Under the pieces are notes generated by a model. The model worked only from the letters and a program-made list of their open reading frames with translations. It made no database searches and was not told where the DNA came from. Below are positions 35,989 to 43,811 of a stretch of DNA of 64,000 nt, piece after piece. A program made the position numbers and the translations under genes. Within the stretch, counting starts at the first letter, position 1; every line of letters starts with the position of its first letter. Source of the stretch: Rikenellaceae bacterium (GTDB taxonomy: Bacteria > Bacteroidota > Bacteroidia > Bacteroidales > UBA932); contig DPKJ01000003.1 in the NCBI GenBank assembly GCA_003542575.1, positions 1-64,000 on the forward strand, given 5' to 3'.

Positions 35989-38043
35989 TTAAAATAATTC
36001 CTTGATTTCCCATAATTTTCTATCAATATCCGATAATACCAAATCAAATCTATTCTTATGAATCGCAAAACAAAGTAAATGTGTTGGTCTAGAAAATCCC
36101 ACATAGACCATCTTTGCCGACTGTTTTATTTTATCAACGCAATTAGTAATTCTTCCCAAAGTTTCTGGTAAACATTCTCCTAAAAATTGATTTCTCAATC
36201 TCTCGGATTCATAATTTCCATACCCTCGTTCATAAAAAGTTTCTAAATAAAGTGTCGCTGTATGAGTTTGACCTTTTGCTGAATGAATTGTTCCTACTTG
36301 GATATCTATCCCATCTTTCTTATAAATATTGGTACATTCAAAAGTTTTAATGGAAGCAACATTAACATTATCTGATTCACCCTCAATAAAATTTGATGAA
36401 TCACAAATTGTTTTTCCAAACATTGCCAAAAAAGCAGGGATGTAAGCTTTAATTAATTGATATACATATTCTAGCTTATTATTAATGCATGAAATTGACC
36501 AATTATAAATATTTTGTTTAAGTTCTTCGTAAAGTATAAAATTGCAATCTTTGAGTCGTTTAAAAAGTGTGTTTTTTGAAAATGTTTTTTGATTATCATC
36601 TAATATATTCTCAAGACGAAGTATCTTTAGAAAAGCATTAATTATCTGATCACTTATCGATTTTAACGTTTTATCCTCTCTGTTAAAAAAAAATATATAA
36701 TCTTTTAATACTTCATAGTCAATTTTCGATTTCGAGCCCGTTTCTGTAAATTCACTCCAATAATCAGAAAGGCCTAATTTACCATCTTCAGTATGATTTT
36801 TTCTCCAAGCAACGGCCATAAACTTGTTCTCTGGGTTCTCGGGAATTTTACCTTCAGCTTGAAAAGCTCTAATAATTTCTGCAAATTGTGGTATAACAGT
36901 CTGCTTTGTAGCATCATCAAAAACAAAAATATGAGGTTTTATAACTATCTCTGATCCGTCATCATTTCGTTTTCTTCCTTCTATATGAACATTTGACAAT
37001 CCATATTTTTCCACAATCGGGGCTAATTGATTATTAATTCTATGACTCCCTTCTAGATGTAAAGTATTCTGTCTATGGCTCCATATGTCTTCTATATGAA
37101 TAGAATTACCATTATAAATTGCTTGATTTATATCACCAATACGTTGAAATATTGAAAATGAAGTACCACCATTATAGAATATTTTTTCTAATATGTCATG
37201 TTGGTGAGTATCCATGTCTTGCATTTCATCAACATAGACATAATGAAATCTTTTTTGTAATAGTTTAACAATGTCTGGATATTCCTTAATATATAAGTTT
37301 GCCAAAAAATACGCATCATCAAAATGCAATATTTGTTTATGCTCTAAAATATTCAACTTAAAATTGAAAAACCAGTTATAAAGAGAAGCTTTATCTTCTG
37401 GTGAATAATCTCTATAATTTTCAAATCTTGTATTTCCTCTTGGTTTAACTATTTCAAGTTTTGCGCCATTTAATACTTTTGTTAATAATATGTCATTATT
37501 TTCAACCTGAAATCTATATTGATAGAATAATGATTCATTCACGTTCTTATAATATAAGATTTTTCTCATCATCTCGGCGTTAATACCGAATCCATAATTC
37601 CACAAATGATTTAGACACTGTCTAATCCTCTCATCATAGATTTCGTTATCAATTCTTAAAGGCATTGTTTTAAATCGATTCGCATAATATGGAATTGCTA
37701 AAAATACATCAATAAAACTTTGGATCGTTCCAACAAAATTCGGGTAACGAAAAAGTTTAGGAGCATATTTTTTTATTTTTGCATTAATTTCATCAACAGC
37801 CGCATTAGTATGAGATATCACAAGGACCCCTGAACCATTTTCTAACGGCATACGTTTTTCGAGAATCAATAGTTTAGCAAGAAGAGCTGTTGTTTTTCCA
37901 CTTCCTGGCACAGCTTGCAAGTCAAGTGTTGTATAATTATTTATAAAATCAATCCTTTCGGGGTCAAATTTACAATTTTCATTAAGGAGAATTTTTTCCG
38001 CATAAGAGATATCCTCTTTCAACACATTAATCATGACAGACAT
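35989..38043 (-). CDS. gajB: Gabija system helicase GajB (UvrD/Rep-like)
   Basis: 684-aa superfamily 1A helicase. Motif I QAVPGSGKTT (43-52), motif Ia VISHTNAA, motif II YVYVDEMQDMD (267-277), motif III GDINQAIY (302-309), motif IV GSHR (331-334), motif V VGTIHSAKGQTHTATLYLE (582-600) and motif VI MVYVGFSRPTHLL with Arg 651 are all visible, so the enzyme looks intact. In Gabija, GajB senses DNA ends or single strands and activates GajA. Here it overlaps gajA by 17 bp in the standard A-B order. It is clearly longer than the well-studied GajB (about 500 aa), mainly between motifs II and V. Confidence 0.87.
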   Translation of the reverse strand: MSVMINVLKEDISYAEKILLNENCKFDPERIDFINNYTTLDLQAVPGSGKTTALLAKLLILEKRMPLENGSGVLVISHTNAAVDEINAKIKKYAPKLFRYPNFVGTIQSFIDVFLAIPYYANRFKTMPLRIDNEIYDERIRQCLNHLWNYGFGINAEMMRKILYYKNVNESLFYQYRFQVENNDILLTKVLNGAKLEIVKPRGNTRFENYRDYSPEDKASLYNWFFNFKLNILEHKQILHFDDAYFLANLYIKEYPDIVKLLQKRFHYVYVDEMQDMDTHQHDILEKIFYNGGTSFSIFQRIGDINQAIYNGNSIHIEDIWSHRQNTLHLEGSHRINNQLAPIVEKYGLSNVHIEGRKRNDDGSEIVIKPHIFVFDDATKQTVIPQFAEIIRAFQAEGKIPENPENKFMAVAWRKNHTEDGKLGLSDYWSEFTETGSKSKIDYEVLKDYIFFFNREDKTLKSISDQIINAFLKILRLENILDDNQKTFSKNTLFKRLKDCNFILYEELKQNIYNWSISCINNKLEYVYQLIKAYIPAFLAMFGKTICDSSNFIEGESDNVNVASIKTFECTNIYKKDGIDIQVGTIHSAKGQTHTATLYLETFYERGYGNYESERLRNQFLGECLPETLGRITNCVDKIKQSAKMVYVGFSRPTHLLCFAIHKNRFDLVLSDIDRKLWEIKELF

Positions 38044-39886
38044 ATTTTATTGCTTCTATCAAATATTTTAAATTATCATCTTCCTCATTAATAGTAATAG
38101 TATCGTATTCAATAGCCTTAGCTAATTCGTATGCAATCTCTGTTTTGTCAAGACTACGATTTATCAACTTTATCGCAAGTTCTTCTTCATAATTATTCTC
38201 ATCAACTTGTGGATGAACATTTTTGAATATCTCGCAAAATTTAGTTTTAAGTGAATAAGATTTAAAAATTGAATATTCAAGCGTCCAACAAGGAGCAAGA
38301 AATACTCTTACTTTTTGTTTTTGATATTTGGAAATAATCTCCGAATGTTTTTCTTCATTCTCTTTTTCAACAATAACAGGATTTCTTTTTGTATATATAT
38401 GCTCTGCTTTATCCTTTACGTTTTTAACAACCTTTCCATCACCATCAGTTTTAACATTTTTTTCGTATTCTCTTATGTCTACATCAGTGATAATGGAAAT
38501 CGGAATGTCTAGTTCTTTACTTCCATTTTTGCGTAGAAATATTCCAGAGTATCTTAAAAAAGCAGTATTTCCAATATTTACAATTGATACTCCCGCATCC
38601 GTTAAATCTTTGTGAATTATATTTTGAGATTTTAACTTTCTTGCTAGTGCCGGTATCAAAATTTCCTCAGCCCATCCTTCAACAAAGATTACACCCTTTG
38701 CAAAAAACAAATTTGCTTTTGTCACATCCAAAAAACGTTCTAAAAATGCATAATCTTCCTTTTCTAATTGAGTATATTTTGAGCCTAAAGGGTATACATT
38801 ATTTGAATTACAAAGAATCAAATTGTCAAGCTTTATCTTTGATCCTAAATTTGGACTATGTGTAGTTAGAATTAATTGGATACTTTCCTCTTTATGTAAT
38901 GATTCTATTATCTTCATTTGTGCCTGAGGATGTAAATGTGCCTCTAATTCTTCAATCAATCCTAGTCTTATTCCATTCCAATTTTTCTTTTGTAAATGAA
39001 GTAATTCTGATGCAATAAACAGTCGATTTAATGTGCCTAATCCGGGGTTAATTTCATCCTTTATTGAGAGTTCCAACTTTTCTAATATGTTTCTCAGAGT
39101 ACTTCCCACTACTCCAAAATTTGATTCTTTTTCATTGTTATAAAAGCTTTTAATTAATCTGTCGATCTCCCCTTTAAGCTCCTTACCTTTAATATTATTT
39201 TCATCAAGTTCTATTCCGTCTTTATCCTTTCCTTTGAAATACTGCTCAACAGAAGAATTAAATTCTCTAAAGAGTCCCACTAGAATATGGGTACTTTCCT
39301 TCCCTTTAAATGCCTCGTGACCTTGCAAGATCTGAGATAATCTAGAGTTTTTACCTGGTACAAGTTCTGAATATGCATCTCTAAGAGGTTTGAGGTACGT
39401 AATTTTCAGGTATTCCCTAGCCTCAGCAGTAAGTTGGGTACCATTTTCGTCCGTGCCAGCTCTTATATCTGAAGGTATTATATAATATTCATCAATATTT
39501 CTTGACACATCATATATTATTCTTAAAAAAGGTACTTGCTCAGTTGTGGACACTCTATCTGTAATAATGGTTATTTCTTCCCATCCGAGCCATTCTGTGA
39601 AATTTTTGGCTTCATTTGCACACATTTCTCTAAATATCAGCTCAATTCTTAGTCTATCTGATTTATTAAAAAAATCATCCTGAGACACTTTTATCCAGTC
39701 AATACTATGAGTTTTTAATACCAGTTTGATAGCATCAATAATTGCAGTTTTACCTGAATCATTCTCCCCTATCAAAACATTAATGCCTTTATTGAAATTT
39801 AAGTCAAGATTCGGAGAATTCAAATCAAATTCTAAGTTTGATCCAAATTTCCTAAAATTCCATAGTTTGATATTTGAAAGGTACAT
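38027..39886 (-). CDS. gajA: Gabija system nuclease GajA (class 2 OLD family, ATPase plus Toprim)
   Basis: 619-aa OLD-family protein. The ABC-type ATPase has Walker A GENDSGKT (40-47), Walker B LGLIEELEAHLHPQ (308-321) and H-loop TTHSPNL (341-347). The Toprim nuclease domain starts with FVEGWAEE (401-408), has the metal-binding pair in ITDVD (D468, D470), and a later TLEY (535-538). OLD proteins paired with a UvrD-like helicase define Gabija, which nicks phage DNA when nucleotides are depleted. It overlaps gajB by 17 bp. The 291-bp gap upstream suggests its own promoter, though no consensus box is clear. Confidence 0.9.
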   Translation of the reverse strand: MYLSNIKLWNFRKFGSNLEFDLNSPNLDLNFNKGINVLIGENDSGKTAIIDAIKLVLKTHSIDWIKVSQDDFFNKSDRLRIELIFREMCANEAKNFTEWLGWEEITIITDRVSTTEQVPFLRIIYDVSRNIDEYYIIPSDIRAGTDENGTQLTAEAREYLKITYLKPLRDAYSELVPGKNSRLSQILQGHEAFKGKESTHILVGLFREFNSSVEQYFKGKDKDGIELDENNIKGKELKGEIDRLIKSFYNNEKESNFGVVGSTLRNILEKLELSIKDEINPGLGTLNRLFIASELLHLQKKNWNGIRLGLIEELEAHLHPQAQMKIIESLHKEESIQLILTTHSPNLGSKIKLDNLILCNSNNVYPLGSKYTQLEKEDYAFLERFLDVTKANLFFAKGVIFVEGWAEEILIPALARKLKSQNIIHKDLTDAGVSIVNIGNTAFLRYSGIFLRKNGSKELDIPISIITDVDIREYEKNVKTDGDGKVVKNVKDKAEHIYTKRNPVIVEKENEEKHSEIISKYQKQKVRVFLAPCWTLEYSIFKSYSLKTKFCEIFKNVHPQVDENNYEEELAIKLINRSLDKTEIAYELAKAIEYDTITINEEDDNLKYLIEAIKYVCHD

Positions 39887-40177
39887 GCTTTATAATTTAT
39901 TGGTTATATCCAATTAAAACTTGCATTTTATCAGGTCTTAATATTATTGTTGTTAAAATAATGTAGTATAGTTTTTGAATAAATTTACATCTTCATTTCT
40001 TTTATCTGGACAGTATATATTGCATGATTTAAGACATATAGGATAATACTCTCAATTAACTCTTATAAAAGTCATGGCAATTTTTCTGTAATTGATACTT
40101 AAATAGTCTTAAATCCTACAGTCCATTTACATCATCTTCAGTATTTATCATACAGCATCAAAATTAATGTCTCTTAT

Positions 40178-40432
40178 TTATTCAAACTTTTGATGGCTTT
40201 GAATCAAAGTGCATGTCGGGTTATCTTCTCGATCATTCAAATTTTTTAACTTGTATGCTTTCTTGACTTCTTTGCCAATCGTCTGATTTACATTATCTAA
40301 TCCATTTGATTCTACTGCACGTAAATAATTATGCATAAGTTCCCTATCATTTTGGATTATTAAGAATATCTCATTAGTAATCTTTTGATTTAAAATTTTT
40401 ATTGCTGCATCAGCAATTTTTTTCGATGTCAT
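40178..40432 (-). CDS. Small protein of unknown function (84 aa)
   Basis: 84-aa, mostly helical and charged protein: KKIADAAIKILNQKITNEIFLIIQNDRELMHNYL followed by GLDNVNQTIGKEVKKAYKL and a polar tail. No signal peptide or membrane segment. I recognise no named family. It is 50 bp downstream of the 405-aa gene and 291 bp upstream of gajA, on the same strand, so it probably belongs with the 405-aa gene. AT-rich codon use agrees with its neighbours and supports it as a real gene. Confidence 0.6.
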   Translation of the reverse strand: MTSKKIADAAIKILNQKITNEIFLIIQNDRELMHNYLRAVESNGLDNVNQTIGKEVKKAYKLKNLNDREDNPTCTLIQSHQKFE

Positions 40433-40482
40433 AATTTATTTATAATTAACTGTTACTTTACTTATATTATAACCTATAGATT

Positions 40483-41700
40483 TTACTTCTTAGGTTTTAT
40501 TATATCATAATAAATATATCTTATATATTCTTTTAATTCTAAATCTGTAATAATTTTGTCTACCTTATCCATCAATAACAAGAGTTCACTAACTCTTTTA
40601 ATCCTCACATTAAGAATATTGTTAATTTTTTGTTTAAACGGCTCTAATGCTTGATTATGTGACCGCTCAAAATTTCTAAGTAAAGTATATCGTAAATGGT
40701 CGGGGTTACTAACTTTACTTAATTCTGTGATGTCATTTATCATATCTTTTTCAGCATCATGTATATAGGAAGATAATCTCGCTATATAACCAATAATTGT
40801 GCTAGGCAAAAAATCATGTCTAATAGAAATAATGTCAGTTCGTATTTTCCTAGGTTTTAATTCAACTTCAAATTTTTCGGTTCTTGAATTATTGCTTAAT
40901 GAAATCAATGAAGAAAATCTAAATGCCTCTCTTTTAATTTCATCATTTGACATTTCTAAAATAAAATTTAATTTACCAACATTGGGTATGACAGTACTAC
41001 CTATCTTCTCAAAATAGATTCTAATAAAAGACTCATCATATTCACAATAAATAAGTTTAAAGTTTATTCCATTTTCTTTATTGAGTTTGAATAAAGCTAT
41101 TATCGTAACAAAAAGTGAGAACCTAATATTATAATCATAATATTTGTTTGTAGAAGTTATTGCTCTAACATAATATTCGCCATCCCTATCTAATAACAAT
41201 CTAAAACTTTTTTTTAGATCTCCTTTAGACTTATAATTATCATTTAAACGACTAATGTTATCTATTAATAATTGTATATGTTTTTCTGAAATACAGAAAT
41301 TTGCAAATTTGTCTAATTTATAGAACCAGTCAAAATAATCTCTTTTAGTATTATATATAGCATGCGCTGTTAATGAAGTTTTCTTATAATTTTCAATATT
41401 TTCGAAATGAATGTTTATCATATTTTCTTCAGAAGCCGGTTGAAAACTAACATCTGAAATTTGACAATCAATATCTTTTTTTACAAACACTTCATCTCTA
41501 GCGATAACAGATGTAACAATGTGTTGGATTCCAGAAATCGCCAAATATTCATTTGAAATCAAATTAAAATTTAATAACCCCGTCAGTTCGTCTTTATATT
41601 CGCTATTCTCTATTAATTTTAAACAACTAGAGAGTCGGATTGCTTTGTTCTCAGTATTATCTTCTGAGTTTCTAAAGGTATCTCTGTAAAATTTTTGCAT
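40483..41700 (-). CDS. Unrecognised 405-aa island protein, possibly DUF932-like
   Basis: 405-aa soluble protein with no signal peptide. Two stretches recall DUF932-type proteins of phages and plasmids: YVRAITSTNKYYDYN near residue 178 (compare the family's RAxxSdxY) and LEMSNDEIKREAFRFSSLISLSNNS near 249 (compare the nSE...pfxxRlxCtNG region). The similarity is weak and from memory. The C-terminal third (about 300-400) is helical. It is the first gene of the block leading to Gabija and its codon use is as AT-rich as gajAB. It may be defence cargo or a remnant of mobile-element DNA metabolism. Confidence 0.6.
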   Translation of the reverse strand: MQKFYRDTFRNSEDNTENKAIRLSSCLKLIENSEYKDELTGLLNFNLISNEYLAISGIQHIVTSVIARDEVFVKKDIDCQISDVSFQPASEENMINIHFENIENYKKTSLTAHAIYNTKRDYFDWFYKLDKFANFCISEKHIQLLIDNISRLNDNYKSKGDLKKSFRLLLDRDGEYYVRAITSTNKYYDYNIRFSLFVTIIALFKLNKENGINFKLIYCEYDESFIRIYFEKIGSTVIPNVGKLNFILEMSNDEIKREAFRFSSLISLSNNSRTEKFEVELKPRKIRTDIISIRHDFLPSTIIGYIARLSSYIHDAEKDMINDITELSKVSNPDHLRYTLLRNFERSHNQALEPFKQKINNILNVRIKRVSELLLLMDKVDKIITDLELKEYIRYIYYDIIKPKK

Positions 41701-42003
41701 TATAAGAATTATTTGAGGTTTGTTTTTTCCAATTGAATATAATTGAGAATTATCGATTTAGAAAGAATGATATTGTTAAAATTCTGTCCAAAGAGTTAGA
41801 AGTATTATTTTTATTTTCATCATGAATGTTTATTCACACAACTAAATACATAAATACACCTATAATCAGATGATATAAAGTTATTATATTTTTATTATTA
41901 TATCCAAATTATTGTGAAAGAATCTTCTACAACTTATTTCAAAAAAAATATTATGCAATATTTGTATTGATTTTTTTTTAATAACATGCTTTATTTTTTA
42001 TAC
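41701..42003. other. 303-bp AT-rich gap, nothing recognised
   Basis: Very AT-rich with T and A runs. No convincing gene, terminator or consensus promoter on either strand. It must contain the promoter of the 405-aa gene and the 3' end of the recombinase-protease transcript. Confidence 0.6.
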
Positions 42004-42564
42004 CTAATTGAATATTGCTCCTAAATTATTATTGAGTTCTGGATTCTGTTTTAATAATTCACTTTGAGCCTTTGTGCAATGCTTGTAATTCTGTAGAAGT
42101 TTAAAATAAAGTAAATCTAATGCAGTACTGTCAATAAAATCAATCTTTTTACTATAACCTGAAATTGAGTCGGCATTAGTAATATTAAGAAAATCCCGAA
42201 TGTGTTTATTAGTCGTTTTAAGTGTACTACATGAACCAAAGTGAATAATCTTGCCATCCAGACTGTTTTCAAGAACTTCTCCAAATTCAGTTAATGTTGT
42301 AGAATATTTCCCTGTACAAATGCAGTTTGATTTACCATGAAAAGCTATGTATAGTATCTGGTAATTTTTGTATCGTTTAAAAGTGAATTGTCTGAGGTAT
42401 TTGAGTAGTTCTGTTTTAGTGTCACATTTAATATGAATATATCTAATTCCACATGTCGTTTTTAAAAGTTCTAAAATAGGTTTGATGCTTTGATTGCTGT
42501 TTGGGTTTGTATTCCAGTTGCCCTCTAAACAGTAAATGTTTTTTATGTATCTAAACCCTCTCAA
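42004..42564 (-). CDS. Caspase-like (clan CD, DUF6642-type) protease
   Basis: 186-aa protein with the catalytic layout of a minimal caspase/CHAT fold. A hydrophobic strand leads to His in QILYIAFHGK (H76), and a second leads to Cys in KIIHFGSCSTL (C112), followed by SISGYSKKIDFIDSTALDLLYF. The N-terminal IYCLEGNW motif and overall layout resemble the DUF6642 family, recalled and not searched. Substrate unknown. Translation starts at a TTG (42562-42564) that overlaps the recombinase stop codon as TTGA; there is no in-frame ATG upstream. This coupling makes recombinase and protease one expression unit. Confidence 0.65.
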   Translation of the reverse strand: MRGFRYIKNIYCLEGNWNTNPNSNQSIKPILELLKTTCGIRYIHIKCDTKTELLKYLRQFTFKRYKNYQILYIAFHGKSNCICTGKYSTTLTEFGEVLENSLDGKIIHFGSCSTLKTTNKHIRDFLNITNADSISGYSKKIDFIDSTALDLLYFKLLQNYKHCTKAQSELLKQNPELNNNLGAIFN

Positions 42565-43466
42565 ATTTTAATACCATTAAATACGTTATAAAACCTTGGT
42601 AAATCACTTTCTCTTATTACCTCATCATTATACACCTCTAACATTTGAATTGAACTGTGTCTGCTATATTTAGAAATAGTCAATAGTTCTCCTTTATATG
42701 CCTTTATCAATTTTGTTATAAAGTAATGTCTGAACCCATGTGTACTGCCCTCAATATCCAGTAAGTTGAAAACTTGTTTAATTATCTCTCTTATTGATTT
42801 TGTTGTAAGTCTTGACCCATTGGAATTATTACTCTCACTTCTAAAAAGAGCACCCTCTCGAAACTTAGTTGCTTTTATATACTCCTTAAGTATTTTTACA
42901 ACATTTGGGTGTAAGTGGATTTGTTCCTTATCATGTTTCCCTTTTCCGGTTACAAATGCCTTTTTATTCTTAATGTCAATATCTGTTATATCAAGTCTAG
43001 CAACTTCAATTTGTCTTAGTCCTTGAAATAAAAAAAGAGCCATTAAAGCTCTTAATCTTAAACTTGACTTACTACTTTCGAGTGTCAAACAATATCGTTG
43101 TATTTTTCCAATATCATCGTCACTTAACCCCTCTTTTTTATGCAATTTACTTTGAGTAAATCCTTTTACATTGTCGGTAATTTTATAAGGAATCAACCTC
43201 AATCTAAACAGTCCGTCAAGAAACACCTTTGAAGTCATTAGGTATTTATTCTTCGTCGAAGCACTGTAAAATTCGCACCTCAACAAATATCGTTTATACT
43301 CCAAATAACTGTCCTCATTTAGTTCGTTTTGTCCTATAAACTGTAAAAAGTTGTTTACTCTGGAGAAATACTCTTTGCGTGTATTATCAGAAACATCAAT
43401 TGTATTAAACACCTTGTTTTTAATTAATTCCAGTTTATCAAACTGTATTAATTCTGCATTTTTCAT
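42561..43466 (-). CDS. XerC/D-like tyrosine recombinase (right end)
   Basis: 301-aa tyrosine recombinase without the arm-binding domain seen in the left-end integrase. The core-binding domain is about 15-100, the catalytic domain 110-295. Active-site residues: R151 in FQGLRQIEVARL, Lys in GKGKHDKEQ (about 176), H243 and R246 in STHGFRHYF, H270 in KYSRHSSIQ and nucleophile Y279 in LEVYND. It lies 178 bp inside attR and reads leftward. It is coupled to the caspase-like gene by a 4-bp overlap. It could be a second integrase, or the marker of an older element nested in the island. Confidence 0.88.
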   Translation of the reverse strand: MKNAELIQFDKLELIKNKVFNTIDVSDNTRKEYFSRVNNFLQFIGQNELNEDSYLEYKRYLLRCEFYSASTKNKYLMTSKVFLDGLFRLRLIPYKITDNVKGFTQSKLHKKEGLSDDDIGKIQRYCLTLESSKSSLRLRALMALFLFQGLRQIEVARLDITDIDIKNKKAFVTGKGKHDKEQIHLHPNVVKILKEYIKATKFREGALFRSESNNSNGSRLTTKSIREIIKQVFNLLDIEGSTHGFRHYFITKLIKAYKGELLTISKYSRHSSIQMLEVYNDEVIRESDLPRFYNVFNGIKI

Positions 43467-43560
43467 GTTTTTTCAATAATTATTATTATAAAATTACAAA
43501 TAATATTCTAATTTTACAAATACAATTAACTGATTATCTGATATTTATGCCGTATAATAC

Positions 43561-43586
43561 TAAATGTTTTACCATTGTTTTACCTG
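43561..43586 (+). repeat. Right candidate integrase arm-binding sites
   Basis: TAAATGTTTTACC followed by TTGTTTTACCTG is nearly the same as 32385-32410. It lies 58 bp from the att core. Together the two blocks give four TGTTTTACC copies in one direction. Confidence 0.55.
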
Positions 43587-43629
43587 TAAAAAACAAAAAG
43601 TGCTGTAATTTTATCAATTACAACACTTT
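43585..43629 (-). terminator. Island-supplied tRNA-Phe terminator
   Basis: Stem AAAGTG.TGTAATT (43597-43610) / AATTACA.CACTTT (43616-43629) with one internal mismatch, and a T-rich tract on the minus strand across 43585-43597. It lies 15 bp after the tRNA 3' end, inside the island. Confidence 0.7.
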
Positions 43630-43643
43630 AGTTTGTCCTCTTT

Positions 43644-43656
43644 GTGGTGCCACCAG
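43644..43656. repeat. Right attachment-site core (attR), 3' end of tRNA-Phe
   Basis: GTGGTGCCACCAG, identical to 32258-32270. It covers tRNA positions 62-73 plus one base downstream, the usual position for integration at a tRNA 3' end. Confidence 0.8.
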
Positions 43657-43717
43657 GAATCGAACCGGGGACACAAGGATTTTCAGTCCTTTGCTCTACC
43701 AACTGAGCTATGGCACC
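43645..43717 (-). tRNA. tRNA-Phe (anticodon GAA)
   Basis: 73-nt cloverleaf read on the minus strand. Acceptor arms GGTGCCA/TGGCACC, D arm GCTC/GAGC, anticodon stem AAGGA/TCCTT with loop CTGAAAA (anticodon GAA), T loop TTCGATT, discriminator A. CCA is not encoded. The T stem CCCGG/CCTGG has one C-U mismatch (51-63). The 3' end is the island's integration site. Confidence 0.95.
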
Positions 43718-43756
43718 ATTTGTTTGGGAGTGCAAAAGTAGCACTAATTTTGATTT

Positions 43757-43790
43757 TTGCAAAAAAATATCCCTATTTATCTTATCTTTG
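43757..43790 (+). promoter_or_regulatory. efp promoter
   Basis: TTG at 43757-43759 and TATCTTTG at 43783-43790, 23 bp apart. The leader to the ATG at 43812 is about 15-20 nt. This rules out the longer upstream reading frame that would run through the tRNA. Confidence 0.6.
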
Positions 43791-43811
43791 CGCCAAATTA
43801 AATTTATCTAT

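Larger units (their letters stand above)
32258..43656. mobile_element. Genomic island integrated in the 3' end of tRNA-Phe
   Basis: An 11.4-kb segment lies between 13-bp direct repeats, one of them the last 12 bases of tRNA-Phe plus one. It carries two tyrosine recombinases facing inwards, an excisionase-like HTH gene, a Gabija defence pair, a caspase-like protein and several unknowns. It is visibly richer in A and T than the flanks. No conjugation, replication or phage structural genes are present, so it is a small, probably non-self-transmissible, defence-carrying island. Confidence 0.82.

Noticed and set aside
43710..43811. In-frame upstream extension of efp
   Set aside because: It overlaps the tRNA gene and the promoter; EF-P has a conserved N-terminus beginning at 43812.
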